Below are positions 40,789-49,764 of a stretch of 64,000 bases of DNA, one piece after another. This DNA is from Bombilactobacillus folatiphilus (lineage in GTDB: Bacteria; Bacillota; Bacilli; Lactobacillales; Lactobacillaceae). Positions within the stretch are counted from its first letter, which is position 1, and each line of letters begins with the position of its first letter. The translations under genes were made by a program, and so were the position numbers. Under the pieces are notes generated by a model. The model saw nothing but the letters and a program-made list of their open reading frames with translations, made no database searches and was not told the origin of the DNA. The stretch lies in assembly GCF_023380265.1 (NCBI RefSeq), contig NZ_CP093366.1, positions 1-64,000 on the forward strand, written 5' to 3'.

Positions 40789-42231
40789 TTATTTCTCACT
40801 GGACACATCAACCTGATCTAGCGGAATAATTTTGGTATGATGCTTCCACTTGTAACCAAAATATAAGATGAGTACTAATGGAACACTGATATAAGTAATC
40901 CCAATTTGTTGCCAATCCCATTTAACAAATGCTTCAATATTTTGTCCACCGATTACGATGATACATAAAATGAGTGCAATGATTGGTCCTAAAGGAAAGA
41001 GTTTAGCGTGATATTTTAATTCGCTAAGTTGATGACCTTGCAAGACGAAAGCTTTACGAAAACGATAATGACTCAACGCAATGCCCACCCAAGCGATAAA
41101 ACCGGTTAAGCCAGAAGCAGCCACTAACCACATATAAATTTTTTCACCAAAAATACTGGTGGCAAACGTAATCAAAGCTACGGCCATCGTCGTGATTAAG
41201 GACAATAGCGGAATCCCAGCCTTAGTAGTCCTGCCAAAAGCTTTCGGAGCATAATGATCATGGGCTAAGGCATACAACATGCGCGTCGAGGCGTAGGCAC
41301 CAGAATTGGCAGATGATAAAACGGAAGTTAAAACAACTGCGTTGATTAAACTAGCGGCAAAAGCCAAGCCCGCTCGCTTGAAGACGAGTGTAAATGGTGA
41401 AACGGCGATATTACCGTTAGCAGCACTCAAGAGATTTTTACTGGTGTAAGGAATTAACGCAGCGATGACGACAATAGATAGGATATAAAATAATAAAATG
41501 CGCCAGAAAACTTCTTTGATGGCCTTAGGGACTGCTTTTTGCGGATCTTCTGATTCACCCGCAGTAACGCCAATTAATTCGGTTCCTTGAAAGGAAAAAC
41601 CAGCAATCAAAAAGACATTCAAGATAGCAGGGAAACCGCCGACAAAAGGAGCTTTTTTATAGGTGAAATTTTTAAAACCAACTGCTGGATGATACATAAT
41701 ACCAAAAATCATGGCAAAACCAATAATCAAGAAAATAATGACGGTCACGATTTTGATTAAAGATAACCAGTATTCAGTTTCGCCAAAAGTTGACACACTC
41801 AAAGCATTAATTAAAAAGATAATGACTAAAATCAATAAGCTCCAAATCCAACCTGGCGTATGTGGTAGCCAGTATTGAATTAAGATGGCTGCTGTGGAAA
41901 TATCTACTGCTACGGTAATGGCCCAATTGAACCAATAATTCCAACCCATCGCAAATCCGAGGGCGGGATCCACATAGCGAGCGTTATAAGTTGCAAAAGA
42001 ACCGGAAACAGGTAGGTTGGTCGCTAGTTCACCGAGACTAGTCATTAAAAAGTACACCATAATCCCCATTGCTAAATAAGCAACTAAACCACCACCGGGA
42101 CCAGCTTTAGAAATGGTGGACCCCGACGTCATGAATAAACCAGTTCCGATACAACCACCTAGCGCAATCATAGAAACATGACGGGTTTTGAGATTACGCT
42201 GCACGTGATCTTGAGATTTTGTTTCTGACAT
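40789..42231 (-). CDS. lysP: Lysine-specific permease
   Basis: 480-aa APC-superfamily transporter with 12 helices. HVSMIALGGCIGTGLFMTSG (helix 1), AGPGGGLVAYL, and GWNYWFNWAITVAVDISTAA are hallmarks of the AAT/LysP group, and QGTELIGVTAGESEDPQKAV is conserved. General amino acid permeases share these, but a lysine riboswitch followed by a terminator lies in the leader (42267-42495), which fixes lysine as substrate with high probability. Low lysine should allow read-through and uptake. Length equals E. coli LysP. Confidence 0.93.
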   Translation of the reverse strand: MSETKSQDHVQRNLKTRHVSMIALGGCIGTGLFMTSGSTISKAGPGGGLVAYLAMGIMVYFLMTSLGELATNLPVSGSFATYNARYVDPALGFAMGWNYWFNWAITVAVDISTAAILIQYWLPHTPGWIWSLLILVIIFLINALSVSTFGETEYWLSLIKIVTVIIFLIIGFAMIFGIMYHPAVGFKNFTYKKAPFVGGFPAILNVFLIAGFSFQGTELIGVTAGESEDPQKAVPKAIKEVFWRILLFYILSIVVIAALIPYTSKNLLSAANGNIAVSPFTLVFKRAGLAFAASLINAVVLTSVLSSANSGAYASTRMLYALAHDHYAPKAFGRTTKAGIPLLSLITTMAVALITFATSIFGEKIYMWLVAASGLTGFIAWVGIALSHYRFRKAFVLQGHQLSELKYHAKLFPLGPIIALILCIIVIGGQNIEAFVKWDWQQIGITYISVPLVLILYFGYKWKHHTKIIPLDQVDVSSEK

Positions 42232-42266
42232 AAAATCCTCCTAGTATGAGAGGAGTCTAACAACGA

Positions 42267-42297
42267 TAAAAAACCTCTTTGCCAAAAGCAAAGAGGT
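42267..42297 (-). terminator. Riboswitch expression-platform terminator of lysP
   Basis: ACCTCTTTGC/GCAAAGAGGT perfect 10-bp stem, loop of 5, then T6 on the minus strand, 36 bp before the lysP start. It follows the lysine aptamer. Confidence 0.92.
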
Positions 42298-42495
42298 CAA
42301 CTGAGATGATCGTAGATAGCACTCCGCAACCTTGTTAAACGATTGCGACAGTTTCAGACTTATTCAATCTGACCCCAACAATAATTAAATGAAGTTAATT
42401 ATTGTTTCGGCTAAATTTCCTTTGGCAATTAGTTCATCAGTCCTTCACGACTTCGCTAATGCTACGATAATAAATTTAGCAACCTCTTCTTTGAT
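42298..42495 (-). promoter_or_regulatory. Lysine riboswitch (L box)
   Basis: On the minus strand the leader contains the conserved L-box landmarks in order: AGAAGAGGTTGC at the 5' end, GAAGGACTGATGAAC, AGCCGAAACAATAATTAA, the paired arm TTAATTATTGTTGGGGTC, GATTGAATAAGTCTGAAACT, CTGTCGCAATC, and the closing GGAGTGCTATCTACG. The five-helix junction arms (e.g. ACAATAATTAA with TTAATTATTGT) are visible. Binding of lysine should favour the terminator downstream. The pattern is the same as in the Bacillus subtilis lysC leader. Confidence 0.92.
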
Positions 42496-42507
42496 TAATT
42501 ACTAATA

Positions 42508-42535
42508 ATTTTAGACCAGTTTCACTAAAAGTCAA
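42508..42535 (-). promoter_or_regulatory. Promoter of the lysP riboswitch transcript
   Basis: TTGACT (42530-42535) and TAAAAT (42508-42513) with a 16-bp spacer, on the minus strand; start site predicted near 42500, just before the aptamer. Confidence 0.75.
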
Positions 42536-42569
42536 TGCATAATCTCAGTGGACGCGGATGCTGATTAAT

Positions 42570-42585
42570 TATTTCCCGGGAAATA
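42570..42585. promoter_or_regulatory. Noc-binding site (NBS)
   Basis: The perfect palindrome ATTTCCCGGGAAAT (42571-42584), extended by one pair on each side. This is the published Noc-binding sequence of Bacillus subtilis. A noc gene is in the same window (58331-59161). It sits between the divergent lysP and ECF genes. I saw no second copy while reading the window. Confidence 0.8.
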
Positions 42586-42675
42586 TCTTTTGAAAAAAGA
42601 TTCCGATAAAGATTTTTAGCTAATCTGCCAAAATGGTATAGTAATATTAGAGATTTAAAAGAATGAGGTGGAAGA

Positions 42676-43272
42676 ATGCACAAGAGTAAGGCTTATAAAA
42701 TTGCAATTCGGGCCATTTTAATTGCAATTATTTTGATTCAATCAATGACTCCTTTTTTTGGTTTTATTCCTTTAGGAGTAATCAATATTACCATTATTCA
42801 CATTACGGTTATTATCGCGGCAATTGTGTTAAGCCCGAATGATGGAGCATTAGTGGGCTTGATTTGGGGTATAGGTACACTGTTACGTGCTTACACATCG
42901 CCAACTAGTCCCATTGATACATTAGTGTTCACCAATCCGATTATTTCTGTATTGCCACGGATTTTAGTGGGTTACTTTGCTGGTTGGACTTACCGTTTAT
43001 TGCGTAATAAAATGAAGACTAAGTTAGTACCGATGATTAGCGCTGCGGCAGTTGGTTCCTTAACGAATACCATTTTAGTTTTAGTTTTGATGCGGTTTAT
43101 GTATGCGTCTACAATGGCGGCGTCGTATAAAGTCAGTTTGGGTGCACTAAATGGGGTCATTATGGGTATTGTCGGAACAAATGGGGTACCTGAATTAATT
43201 GCTGCTGTGGTGTTAGTGCCGATTATTTCAATGGCGTTATTCAAAGCAAATAAATTTTTAGATCAAGATTAG
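42676..43272 (+). CDS. ECF transporter S component
   Basis: 198-aa protein with six membrane helices, substrate-binding subunit of an energy-coupling-factor vitamin transporter. It starts KAYKIAIRAILIAIILIQSM and contains GFIPLGVINITIIHITVII and SPNDGALVGLIWGIGTLLRA, plus the AAxxG-type contact region for EcfT. Substrate unclear; the DUF3816/pantothenate-like group is the nearest by feel. No biosynthetic genes or riboswitch are adjacent to tell. EcfA, EcfA' and EcfT are encoded elsewhere in such genomes. GAGGTGG precedes the ATG. Confidence 0.85.
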   Translation: MHKSKAYKIAIRAILIAIILIQSMTPFFGFIPLGVINITIIHITVIIAAIVLSPNDGALVGLIWGIGTLLRAYTSPTSPIDTLVFTNPIISVLPRILVGYFAGWTYRLLRNKMKTKLVPMISAAAVGSLTNTILVLVLMRFMYASTMAASYKVSLGALNGVIMGIVGTNGVPELIAAVVLVPIISMALFKANKFLDQD

Positions 43273-43311
43273 TGTTGTTTTTTTTTAATTAAAATAGAAG
43301 AGGGGGATTCA

Positions 43312-45285
43312 GTGTCATTATTTTTCACATGTTTACTTTTAGTCGGGGCAACGATTGTCGCTAATATTATTTACTCCATTTATCCGAAAATACCGTTAGC
43401 TTTCTATCAAATTATTATCGGTTTTCTTTTATCGTGGTTGCCTGAATTTACGCATTTTAACTTAGAACCAGAATTATTCTTTTTAATTGTGATTGCGCCA
43501 TTGATGTTTAATGATGGTCAACAGACTGATTTTCGCAGTTTACGGCATAATTTTCACAATGTGTTATCGTTAGCTGTCATCTTAGTCGTGTTAACGATTT
43601 TAATTGGCGGTGGCTTTATTCATTGGATTTGGAATGCCTTACCTTTGAGTCTAGCCTTTGCGTTGGTGGCGATTGTGGCACCGACAGATGCGGTTGCGGT
43701 GTCATCGATCACGTCTAATGTGGAAGTACCCGAACCGATTATGCAAAATTTGGAAAGTGAATCTCTATTTAATGATGCTTCGGGTTTAGTTGCGCTCAAT
43801 TTAGCGTTGAGTGCGTTTGTGACTGGTAAATTTAGTCTTTTGGGCAGTATCGGGACTTTTCTTACAACCTTTGTCGGCGGTGTGATTGTTGGCGTTTTGT
43901 TAGGGTTATGTCTGGTTAGTATTCAAATCGTTTTTCAGCGTCACTTGTTTGACGCAACGGCGATTACGGTGCCTTTTAATGTTTTGACGCCGTTTGTTGT
44001 CTATTTGGTAGCTGAAGAATTAAACTTGTCAGGCATTTTGGCAGCAGTGGCTGCAGGCGTTGTCTTTGGAATTTATCAACGACAATTACGACTCACTTCA
44101 TCGTCTAACCAAGTGGTCTTAACTTCCACTTGGGAAATTTTATCTAACATGCTCAATGGTTTTGTGTTCGTGCTATTAGGTGTGTCATTGCCGCGCAATT
44201 TGTTGGCCTTAGCGGATTATAGTAATTTGCATTTTTCATCTTTATTGTTGCTGGCTAGCTTAATTTACTGTCTAATGATCGGTTTGCGCTTGATTTGGAT
44301 CCGGTTTAAATTAGTCAAACTGCCATTAATTGATGTCAGTGATCGACGGTCTAGTTGGATTGTAGCTTTAAGTGGCATTCATGGGACGATTACCTTAGCA
44401 ATGGCATTCTCATTGCCAATCATGCGTCATGGTAAATTAATTCCTTTTCGAACGGATTTGATTTTTATGGCCGAAATTATTATTCTCTTAAGCCTGATTG
44501 TGCCGACCATTGTTTTGCCTTATTTATTACCGGGGAAAACGAATCCATTTTCCTTAAATGAATTCAATGATCAGCTCGTGAAAATGGTCAATTATGCGAT
44601 TCAAGAATTAAAGGAGAATGATGCGCAGAATCCCTTAGTCTTAAGTCGTGTCATTACGATTTTGAATAGTCAAAAATTGGATAATGAACGTACAGATCCA
44701 AAGGTCTTACGTCATTTGTTAGAAAAAACGGAAAGCTTGGAGTTGGCAGCGATTAACCAATTAGTTCAGACGGATGATGTCGATGTTAAATTGGCTTGGC
44801 ATTATAATCGCAAGCAATTAGTGCAGATGCAGCGCATTATCTCGAACCCGTTGGCCAAATTACAATTATGGTTTAAATTATTAAAATTGCGCTGGCGTAT
44901 TTACCGTGTGAAACGCAAAAAGCCGCAGTTGAAGTGGTCGAATTCGCAGCAGGAAAAATTGTTGCGCGATAAAACGGAACTGCGAAAGCTAGAAAATGTC
45001 GGTTTTCAGACGGTGATGCAGTATTTGCAGGAAGTGCAAACAGCAGATAATATTCCGGAAGTCAATTTGCTGCGCCATTATTATGCTTATCGGCATCAAC
45101 GCTTTGGCAAAGCTGAAAATGATGAAGATCAAGAGCGCGAATTGATTATTCTGGCATTTCAGTATGAGTATGAATTTGTACAAAAAGAGTTAAAAAAGCG
45201 GCAGTTAACCACGGAGTTGGTCACAGCGCTCAATGAAAAAATTTCCACAGATCAGTTTGTGTATATGACGGCTGATAATGCTTAA
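43312..45285 (+). CDS. CPA1-family Na+/H+ antiporter
   Basis: 657-aa cation:proton antiporter of the NhaP/CPA1 type. The membrane domain (about 1-410) carries TDAVAVSSI and ESLFNDASGLVALNLAL, the ion-binding ND motif in the middle of it. The C-terminal 240 residues are hydrophilic, charged and helical, probably regulatory. Start GTG at 43312 with AGAGGGGG upstream. It follows the ECF gene by 39 bp. Likely functions in sodium or potassium export and acid or alkali tolerance. Confidence 0.88.
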   Translation: MSLFFTCLLLVGATIVANIIYSIYPKIPLAFYQIIIGFLLSWLPEFTHFNLEPELFFLIVIAPLMFNDGQQTDFRSLRHNFHNVLSLAVILVVLTILIGGGFIHWIWNALPLSLAFALVAIVAPTDAVAVSSITSNVEVPEPIMQNLESESLFNDASGLVALNLALSAFVTGKFSLLGSIGTFLTTFVGGVIVGVLLGLCLVSIQIVFQRHLFDATAITVPFNVLTPFVVYLVAEELNLSGILAAVAAGVVFGIYQRQLRLTSSSNQVVLTSTWEILSNMLNGFVFVLLGVSLPRNLLALADYSNLHFSSLLLLASLIYCLMIGLRLIWIRFKLVKLPLIDVSDRRSSWIVALSGIHGTITLAMAFSLPIMRHGKLIPFRTDLIFMAEIIILLSLIVPTIVLPYLLPGKTNPFSLNEFNDQLVKMVNYAIQELKENDAQNPLVLSRVITILNSQKLDNERTDPKVLRHLLEKTESLELAAINQLVQTDDVDVKLAWHYNRKQLVQMQRIISNPLAKLQLWFKLLKLRWRIYRVKRKKPQLKWSNSQQEKLLRDKTELRKLENVGFQTVMQYLQEVQTADNIPEVNLLRHYYAYRHQRFGKAENDEDQERELIILAFQYEYEFVQKELKKRQLTTELVTALNEKISTDQFVYMTADNA

Positions 45286-45440
45286 ATTAGAGATAGCCAT
45301 TAGTAAAGATCGGTGGCTATTTTTGGCTTTTAATTTAAAAACAAATATTCTAAAAAATAACTCTTTACATTTATTTTGGATTAAATTAACATTAGTTATG
45401 TTGTTCTCATTTTTTGTTAATTTAATTGGAAGTGAATAAA

Positions 45441-46751
45441 ATGGCGCAAAAGAAAAATTCAGAATTACTGGATGATTATTCGACCAGTCGGGTGCCACAA
45501 GCTAAGCGCGATCCGATGTGGAAAGTTTTGATGGTCCAAATTGGCGGGTTTGTGGCGTTAAGTCAATTTATGCTGGGCGCACAGCTGGGCTATGGTATGA
45601 CGTTTAAGAATGCAGTTTTGTCGACAATTTTAGGAAGTGTAATTCTGCAAGTGATCGGCTTTGGCTTAGGTTTGGCCGGTCAACGCGAAGGTTTACCAAC
45701 CAGTTTATTATCGAAATGGGCTGGCTTTGGCACGCTAGGTTCTGCGGTGGTAGGTTTGACTTTTGCAGTCAGTCTGATCGGCTGGTTTGGCATTCAAAAT
45801 TCCGTGTTTGCTCAAGGGATTGTTTCGTTAATTCCGGGTCATCCCAATTATCAATTAATTGCCACCATTACTGGTCTCGTTGTCACTTTTGCGGTGATTT
45901 TTGGTTTTGAAGGTTTGAGTTGGACCACCAATATTTCGGTGCCAGCTTTTTTGATTGTAATTGCAATTGCCTGCTACAATATGTTAAAGGGGCATTCGCT
46001 AACTAATTTGATGTCAATGTCCGCGCCGGGCAAGGTGATGACGTTGAGTGCGGGGATTACAATGGTGACCGGCAACTTCATTGTTGGCGCGATCATTATG
46101 CCTGATATTACGCGCAAAACTAAAACGGGTGTAGATGTTTTTTGGGTGAGTGTGATTGGCACGATTGTGGGCGAGTTAGGTGTCAATGTGATTGGCGTGT
46201 TGATGGCGCATGCGGTCGGAACTTCTGAAATTATGCCGATTATCTACAAATTAACCGGAGTGCTTGGGATTGCGTTGATTGTCTTATCAACGGTGAAAGT
46301 CAACGATATGAATCTCTATTCGGCCAGTTTGAATGAAGTTAATTTTTTCAAGCAAGTGTTTAAAGTTAACTTTAACCGGGCTTGGGTGACGGTGATTACG
46401 GGCTGTATCGGTACTTTATTATCAGTGATTGGTGTGGTGGATAAATTTTCATCGTTCTTAACAGTTTTAGGCGCGGTGTTTCCACCCGTAGCATCGATTA
46501 TGGTCGTTGATTACTGGATTCTCAAACGCAGTCGCAAGCAATTAGATGAAAGCCGCCTACAGGGTGAATTGCCTCAGACTGCTGAAACTTTCCCAGTCGT
46601 TACGATTGTTTCTTGGGTCTTGAGCGTAATCTTGGGTTATGTCGTCAAATGGGGCATTCAATCCATTAATGTATTAGTGATGTCCGGCGTATTTTATTAT
46701 GTTGGCATGAAATTATTTGACCGAAAAAATCGAAAATCGAGGAAGGAATAA
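45441..46751 (+). CDS. NCS1-family permease, CodB-like
   Basis: 436-aa, 12-helix nucleobase:cation symporter-1 protein. QIGGFVALSQFMLGAQLGYG and GWFGIQNSVFAQGI match the cytosine permease (CodB) branch. I start at ATG 45441, with GGAAGTGA 8 bp upstream, not the TTG five codons earlier. It is first in a three-gene operon with a DUF917 protein and a hydantoinase/oxoprolinase-like protein (4 and 8 bp spacing), so the true substrate may be a hydantoin or related ring compound rather than cytosine. Confidence 0.85.
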   Translation: MAQKKNSELLDDYSTSRVPQAKRDPMWKVLMVQIGGFVALSQFMLGAQLGYGMTFKNAVLSTILGSVILQVIGFGLGLAGQREGLPTSLLSKWAGFGTLGSAVVGLTFAVSLIGWFGIQNSVFAQGIVSLIPGHPNYQLIATITGLVVTFAVIFGFEGLSWTTNISVPAFLIVIAIACYNMLKGHSLTNLMSMSAPGKVMTLSAGITMVTGNFIVGAIIMPDITRKTKTGVDVFWVSVIGTIVGELGVNVIGVLMAHAVGTSEIMPIIYKLTGVLGIALIVLSTVKVNDMNLYSASLNEVNFFKQVFKVNFNRAWVTVITGCIGTLLSVIGVVDKFSSFLTVLGAVFPPVASIMVVDYWILKRSRKQLDESRLQGELPQTAETFPVVTIVSWVLSVILGYVVKWGIQSINVLVMSGVFYYVGMKLFDRKNRKSRKE

Positions 46752-46755
46752 TTGA

Positions 46756-47865
46756 ATGAGTCGTCAAATTGGGATTCCAGAAATTAAACAAATTGCTATT
46801 GGAGCAGCTTTATTAGGATCAGGCGGTGGAGGTAATCCGTATATCGGAAAGATGATGGCGATTTCTGCAGTCAAAGAACATGGACCTGTGACTTTGTTAG
46901 AGCCGCAAGAAGCACCAGATGACGCCTTTTTTGTGTCCGCATCCATGATTGGTGCACCAGCTGTCGCAATGGAAAAATTCCCAAACGGTCGTGAATTTGA
47001 ACAGTCTTTTCAGATGTTTGAACAATACACCGGCAAAAAGATTTATGGTACTTTTCCCATTGAAGCTGGTGGAATCAATTCGATGATGCCGATTATCGCG
47101 GCTGCCAAAATGAATTTGCCAATTTTGGATTTAGACGGTATGGGACGCGCATTTCCAGAGTTGCAGATGTCCACTTTTGTCTTGGCGGGGCATGAAGTCA
47201 CGCCGATGGTGCTAACTGATGAGCGGGGCAATACTACACTGATTAATACAATTGATCCCGTTTGGGCGGAAAAAATCGGCCGTAATGTGACCGTTGAAAT
47301 GGGCGCTTCAGCGACCAGTGCCAGTGATGGTCTGACAGGTCGCGAATTGCGGGCAGCTGGTGTATTAAATATTGTGACTTTCTGTCAAAAAATCGGGGAA
47401 TTAATTCAACGTGCGAATGAATTCGATTCCCCACAGGCGGCACTTCAAGAATTATTAACTTATACTAGTGGATTTCAATTACTGACCGGTAAAATTGTCG
47501 ATATTTCGCATGTAACTAAGGGTGGCTTCAATTACGGAACCACCACGATTGAAGGCTTAAATGAAGATACTGGCAAGCAAGGCAAAATCTCTTTTCAAAA
47601 TGAAAATATCATGATGACGGTAGACGGACAGGTTTTGGCGACGGCACCGGATTTGATTATGATGGTTGACATGGATACTTTGTTGCCAGTGACTAATGAA
47701 GAAGCTCGCTATGGCAAACGCGTGTACGTCGTTGGATTGCCTGCCAATGAAAAATGGCGCACCGAAGCTGGTATTCAGTCTGTTGGTCCACGCTATTTTA
47801 AATATGATGTGGATTATGTACCAATCGAAGAACGCTATGCAAAATATCAGCAGAAGAAAGGGTAG
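46756..47865 (+). CDS. DUF917 domain protein
   Basis: 369-aa DUF917 protein. GAALLGSGGGGNPYIGKMM is the conserved N-terminal glycine-rich motif and FPIEAGGINSMMPI and PILDLDGMGRAFPELQMST are typical. Its reaction is not established. It is very often next to hydantoinase/oxoprolinase genes, and the second halves of some large hydantoinase-like proteins are DUF917, so the two probably form one enzyme. It lies 4 bp after the permease and 8 bp before the next gene. AAGGAATAA supplies the ribosome-binding site. Confidence 0.88.
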   Translation: MSRQIGIPEIKQIAIGAALLGSGGGGNPYIGKMMAISAVKEHGPVTLLEPQEAPDDAFFVSASMIGAPAVAMEKFPNGREFEQSFQMFEQYTGKKIYGTFPIEAGGINSMMPIIAAAKMNLPILDLDGMGRAFPELQMSTFVLAGHEVTPMVLTDERGNTTLINTIDPVWAEKIGRNVTVEMGASATSASDGLTGRELRAAGVLNIVTFCQKIGELIQRANEFDSPQAALQELLTYTSGFQLLTGKIVDISHVTKGGFNYGTTTIEGLNEDTGKQGKISFQNENIMMTVDGQVLATAPDLIMMVDMDTLLPVTNEEARYGKRVYVVGLPANEKWRTEAGIQSVGPRYFKYDVDYVPIEERYAKYQQKKG

Positions 47866-47873
47866 GTTAGTTC

Positions 47874-49430
47874 ATGTATAAATTAGGAATTGATGTGGGT
47901 GGCACGAACACGGACGCGGTGATTTTAGATGATCATCAAAAAGTGGTGGCACATACCAAAACCCATACGACCAAAGATATTCAAACGGGAATTAGTAACG
48001 CAATTCATGAAGTGGTGCAAGCTAGTCAAATCAACGTACAGGCAATTAATCAAGCAATGTTGGGCACCACGCAAGCGACCAATGCGATTGTTGAGCGTAA
48101 AAATTTAGGACAAGTGGGTGTGTTGCGAATTGGTTATCCCGCTACTGCTTCGATTATCCCTTATACACAATGGCCTGAAGATATTGTTCAAACCTTGTCG
48201 GGCAAGTATTCTTTAATTCATGGTGGTTATGAATTTAATGGCGATTCGCTAGCCCCATTTTCGGAGTCTGAAATTCGAGATATTGTGGCGCAATGGCAAG
48301 GACAAGTGGATGCCATTGCGATTGTGGGTGTTTTTTCGTCTATTAATGATGACCAAGAGCGCCGCACGGCTGCATTAGTCCATGAAATTCTGGGGGCAGA
48401 TTTCCCCGTATCCGTTTCCTCAGAAATTGGTTCAGTGGGCTTGATTGGTCGAGAAAATGCGACCATCTTAAATGCCGCACTGTTCAAGGTGATTCAAAAA
48501 GTGACGGTCGGCTTCTCCAAAGCCTTGCAAGTGGAACAAATTCAAGCGCAAGAATATCTCTGTCAAAATGATGGCACCCTGATGTCGTTAGACTATTCTG
48601 AAAAATATCCGATTCTGACGATTGGCAGTGGTCCAACCAACAGTATTCGTGGAGCAGCGTACTTATCTGGACGCCAAAATGCCTTGGTTTGTGATATTGG
48701 CGGGACGACGTCGGATATTGGCGCGCTCGTCAATGGCTTCCCACGGGAGTCCTCCAAAGCAGTCAGTGTCGGTGGCGTGGAAACTAACTTCCGCATGCCT
48801 GATATTTTGTCCGTGGGCTTAGGTGGAGGTAGTATTGTCCGTAAGCAAGCTGATGGTACAATCACGGTCGGACCCGATAGCGTAGGTTACGCGATTACTG
48901 AAAGGGCGAAGGCTTTTGGCGGCGACACGCTCACCACAACCGATATTGCTGTTCGTTTGGGGTGGGTCGAACTGGGTGATCCGTCCCTAGTGGCTGATGT
49001 GCCGCTTGCCGACGCCCAACAAGCAATGGCGGTCATTCAAGAGATTTTGGAAACTGGTATTGATCAAATGAAAACCAGTGCGGAAGATGTCAGCGTGATT
49101 CTGGTGGGCGGTGGTTCGATTATCGCGCCCAAGCAGTTGACGGGCGTCAGTGCGATTGACACGAATCAGTATGGTGGCGTGGCCAACGCGATTGGCGCCA
49201 CGATTGCCCAAATTGGTGGGGAATTTGAGAAGATGTATCAGTATGTTGAGATTCCGCGCGAACAAGCTTTGGCTGATGCAACTAAATTGGCCACGGAACG
49301 TGCCGTCAGTGCGGGCGCGTTGGCGGATACGATTTCGGTGGTAGAAATCTTAGAAACACCGTTGTCATATGCACCCGGTGAAACGACGAAAGTAAAGGTT
49401 AAAGTGGTCGGTAATGCTTCTTTAAACTAA
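47874..49430 (+). CDS. Hydantoinase/oxoprolinase family protein
   Basis: 518 aa with an ASKHA-type fold: N-terminal GIDVGGTNTDAVILDD (phosphate 1), TTQATNAIVERKNLGQVGVLRIG, the central LVCDIGGTTSDIGALVNG (phosphate 2) and VGLGGGSIV, and the C-terminal VILVGGGSIIAP adenosine loop. Such proteins are the ATP-dependent subunits of hydantoinases and 5-oxoprolinases. Coupled to DUF917 and an NCS1 permease, it probably opens a cyclic amide or urea-like ring taken up by the permease. A true substrate cannot be read off. Terminator follows directly. Confidence 0.88.
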   Translation: MYKLGIDVGGTNTDAVILDDHQKVVAHTKTHTTKDIQTGISNAIHEVVQASQINVQAINQAMLGTTQATNAIVERKNLGQVGVLRIGYPATASIIPYTQWPEDIVQTLSGKYSLIHGGYEFNGDSLAPFSESEIRDIVAQWQGQVDAIAIVGVFSSINDDQERRTAALVHEILGADFPVSVSSEIGSVGLIGRENATILNAALFKVIQKVTVGFSKALQVEQIQAQEYLCQNDGTLMSLDYSEKYPILTIGSGPTNSIRGAAYLSGRQNALVCDIGGTTSDIGALVNGFPRESSKAVSVGGVETNFRMPDILSVGLGGGSIVRKQADGTITVGPDSVGYAITERAKAFGGDTLTTTDIAVRLGWVELGDPSLVADVPLADAQQAMAVIQEILETGIDQMKTSAEDVSVILVGGGSIIAPKQLTGVSAIDTNQYGGVANAIGATIAQIGGEFEKMYQYVEIPREQALADATKLATERAVSAGALADTISVVEILETPLSYAPGETTKVKVKVVGNASLN

Positions 49431-49440
49431 ATTTAATCTA

Positions 49441-49473
49441 AAAAAGTCCAAAAAAATATTTTGGGCTTTTTTT
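49441..49473 (+). terminator. Terminator of the permease-DUF917-hydantoinase operon
   Basis: AAAAAGTCCAAAA/TTTTGGGCTTTTT stem (one G-U pair), short loop, T7; 11 bp after the stop. Confidence 0.85.
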
Positions 49474-49682
49474 AGTGCAAAAAATAATTAATTTTAGTTA
49501 AAACATATTTACATGAAAGTTTTCTTCAAGATATCCCTCTAAAAATTTCAAGTAAGCGAAAAATAATTCGCATTATTTAATCGAATTGCCAGCTGGCCAT
49601 TTGCAAACGGCTCGCCAATCAACTAAACTGAAATTAATTTCACAAGCGTTAATACCAACAAAAATAGGAGCAGTATATTAAA
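49474..49682. other. AT-rich gene-free leader of the surface protein
   Basis: No open frame of note. It should hold the surface-protein promoter; I could not pick a convincing -35/-10 pair. AGGAG (49667-49671) lies 11 bp before the ATG at 49683. Confidence 0.4.
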
Positions 49683-49764
49683 ATGTTGCATTTTTTATTA
49701 GCTAGAACTAATAGGAACCATAAGAAAATCCTAGGGGGGTTCATTCCTACTAATTTTAGTTAGT
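49683..49764 (+). pseudogene. Signal-peptide segment of the surface protein, out of frame at a G6 tract
   Basis: From ATG 49683 the frame reads MLHFLLARTNRNHKKIL then passes a G6 tract (49733-49738) and stops at TAG 49761. Removing one G (or reading -1) gives KKILGGSFLLILVSLFF-LVSIHNVQA in the frame of the following long gene: a basic n-region, an 18-residue hydrophobic core and an AxA-like cleavage point. So this is the missing start of the gene at 49765-52128, disabled in this sequence unless the tract slips. Confidence 0.75.

Noticed and set aside
42299..42500. T-box leader (amino-acid tRNA sensing) ahead of the permease
   Set aside because: The T-box sequence GGTGGNACCGCG is absent, while lysine aptamer landmarks are present in order.
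46764..48865. Several minus-strand frames of 60-90 codons opposite the DUF917 and hydantoinase genes
   Set aside because: All lie opposite strong, motif-rich genes and look like codon-usage shadows.
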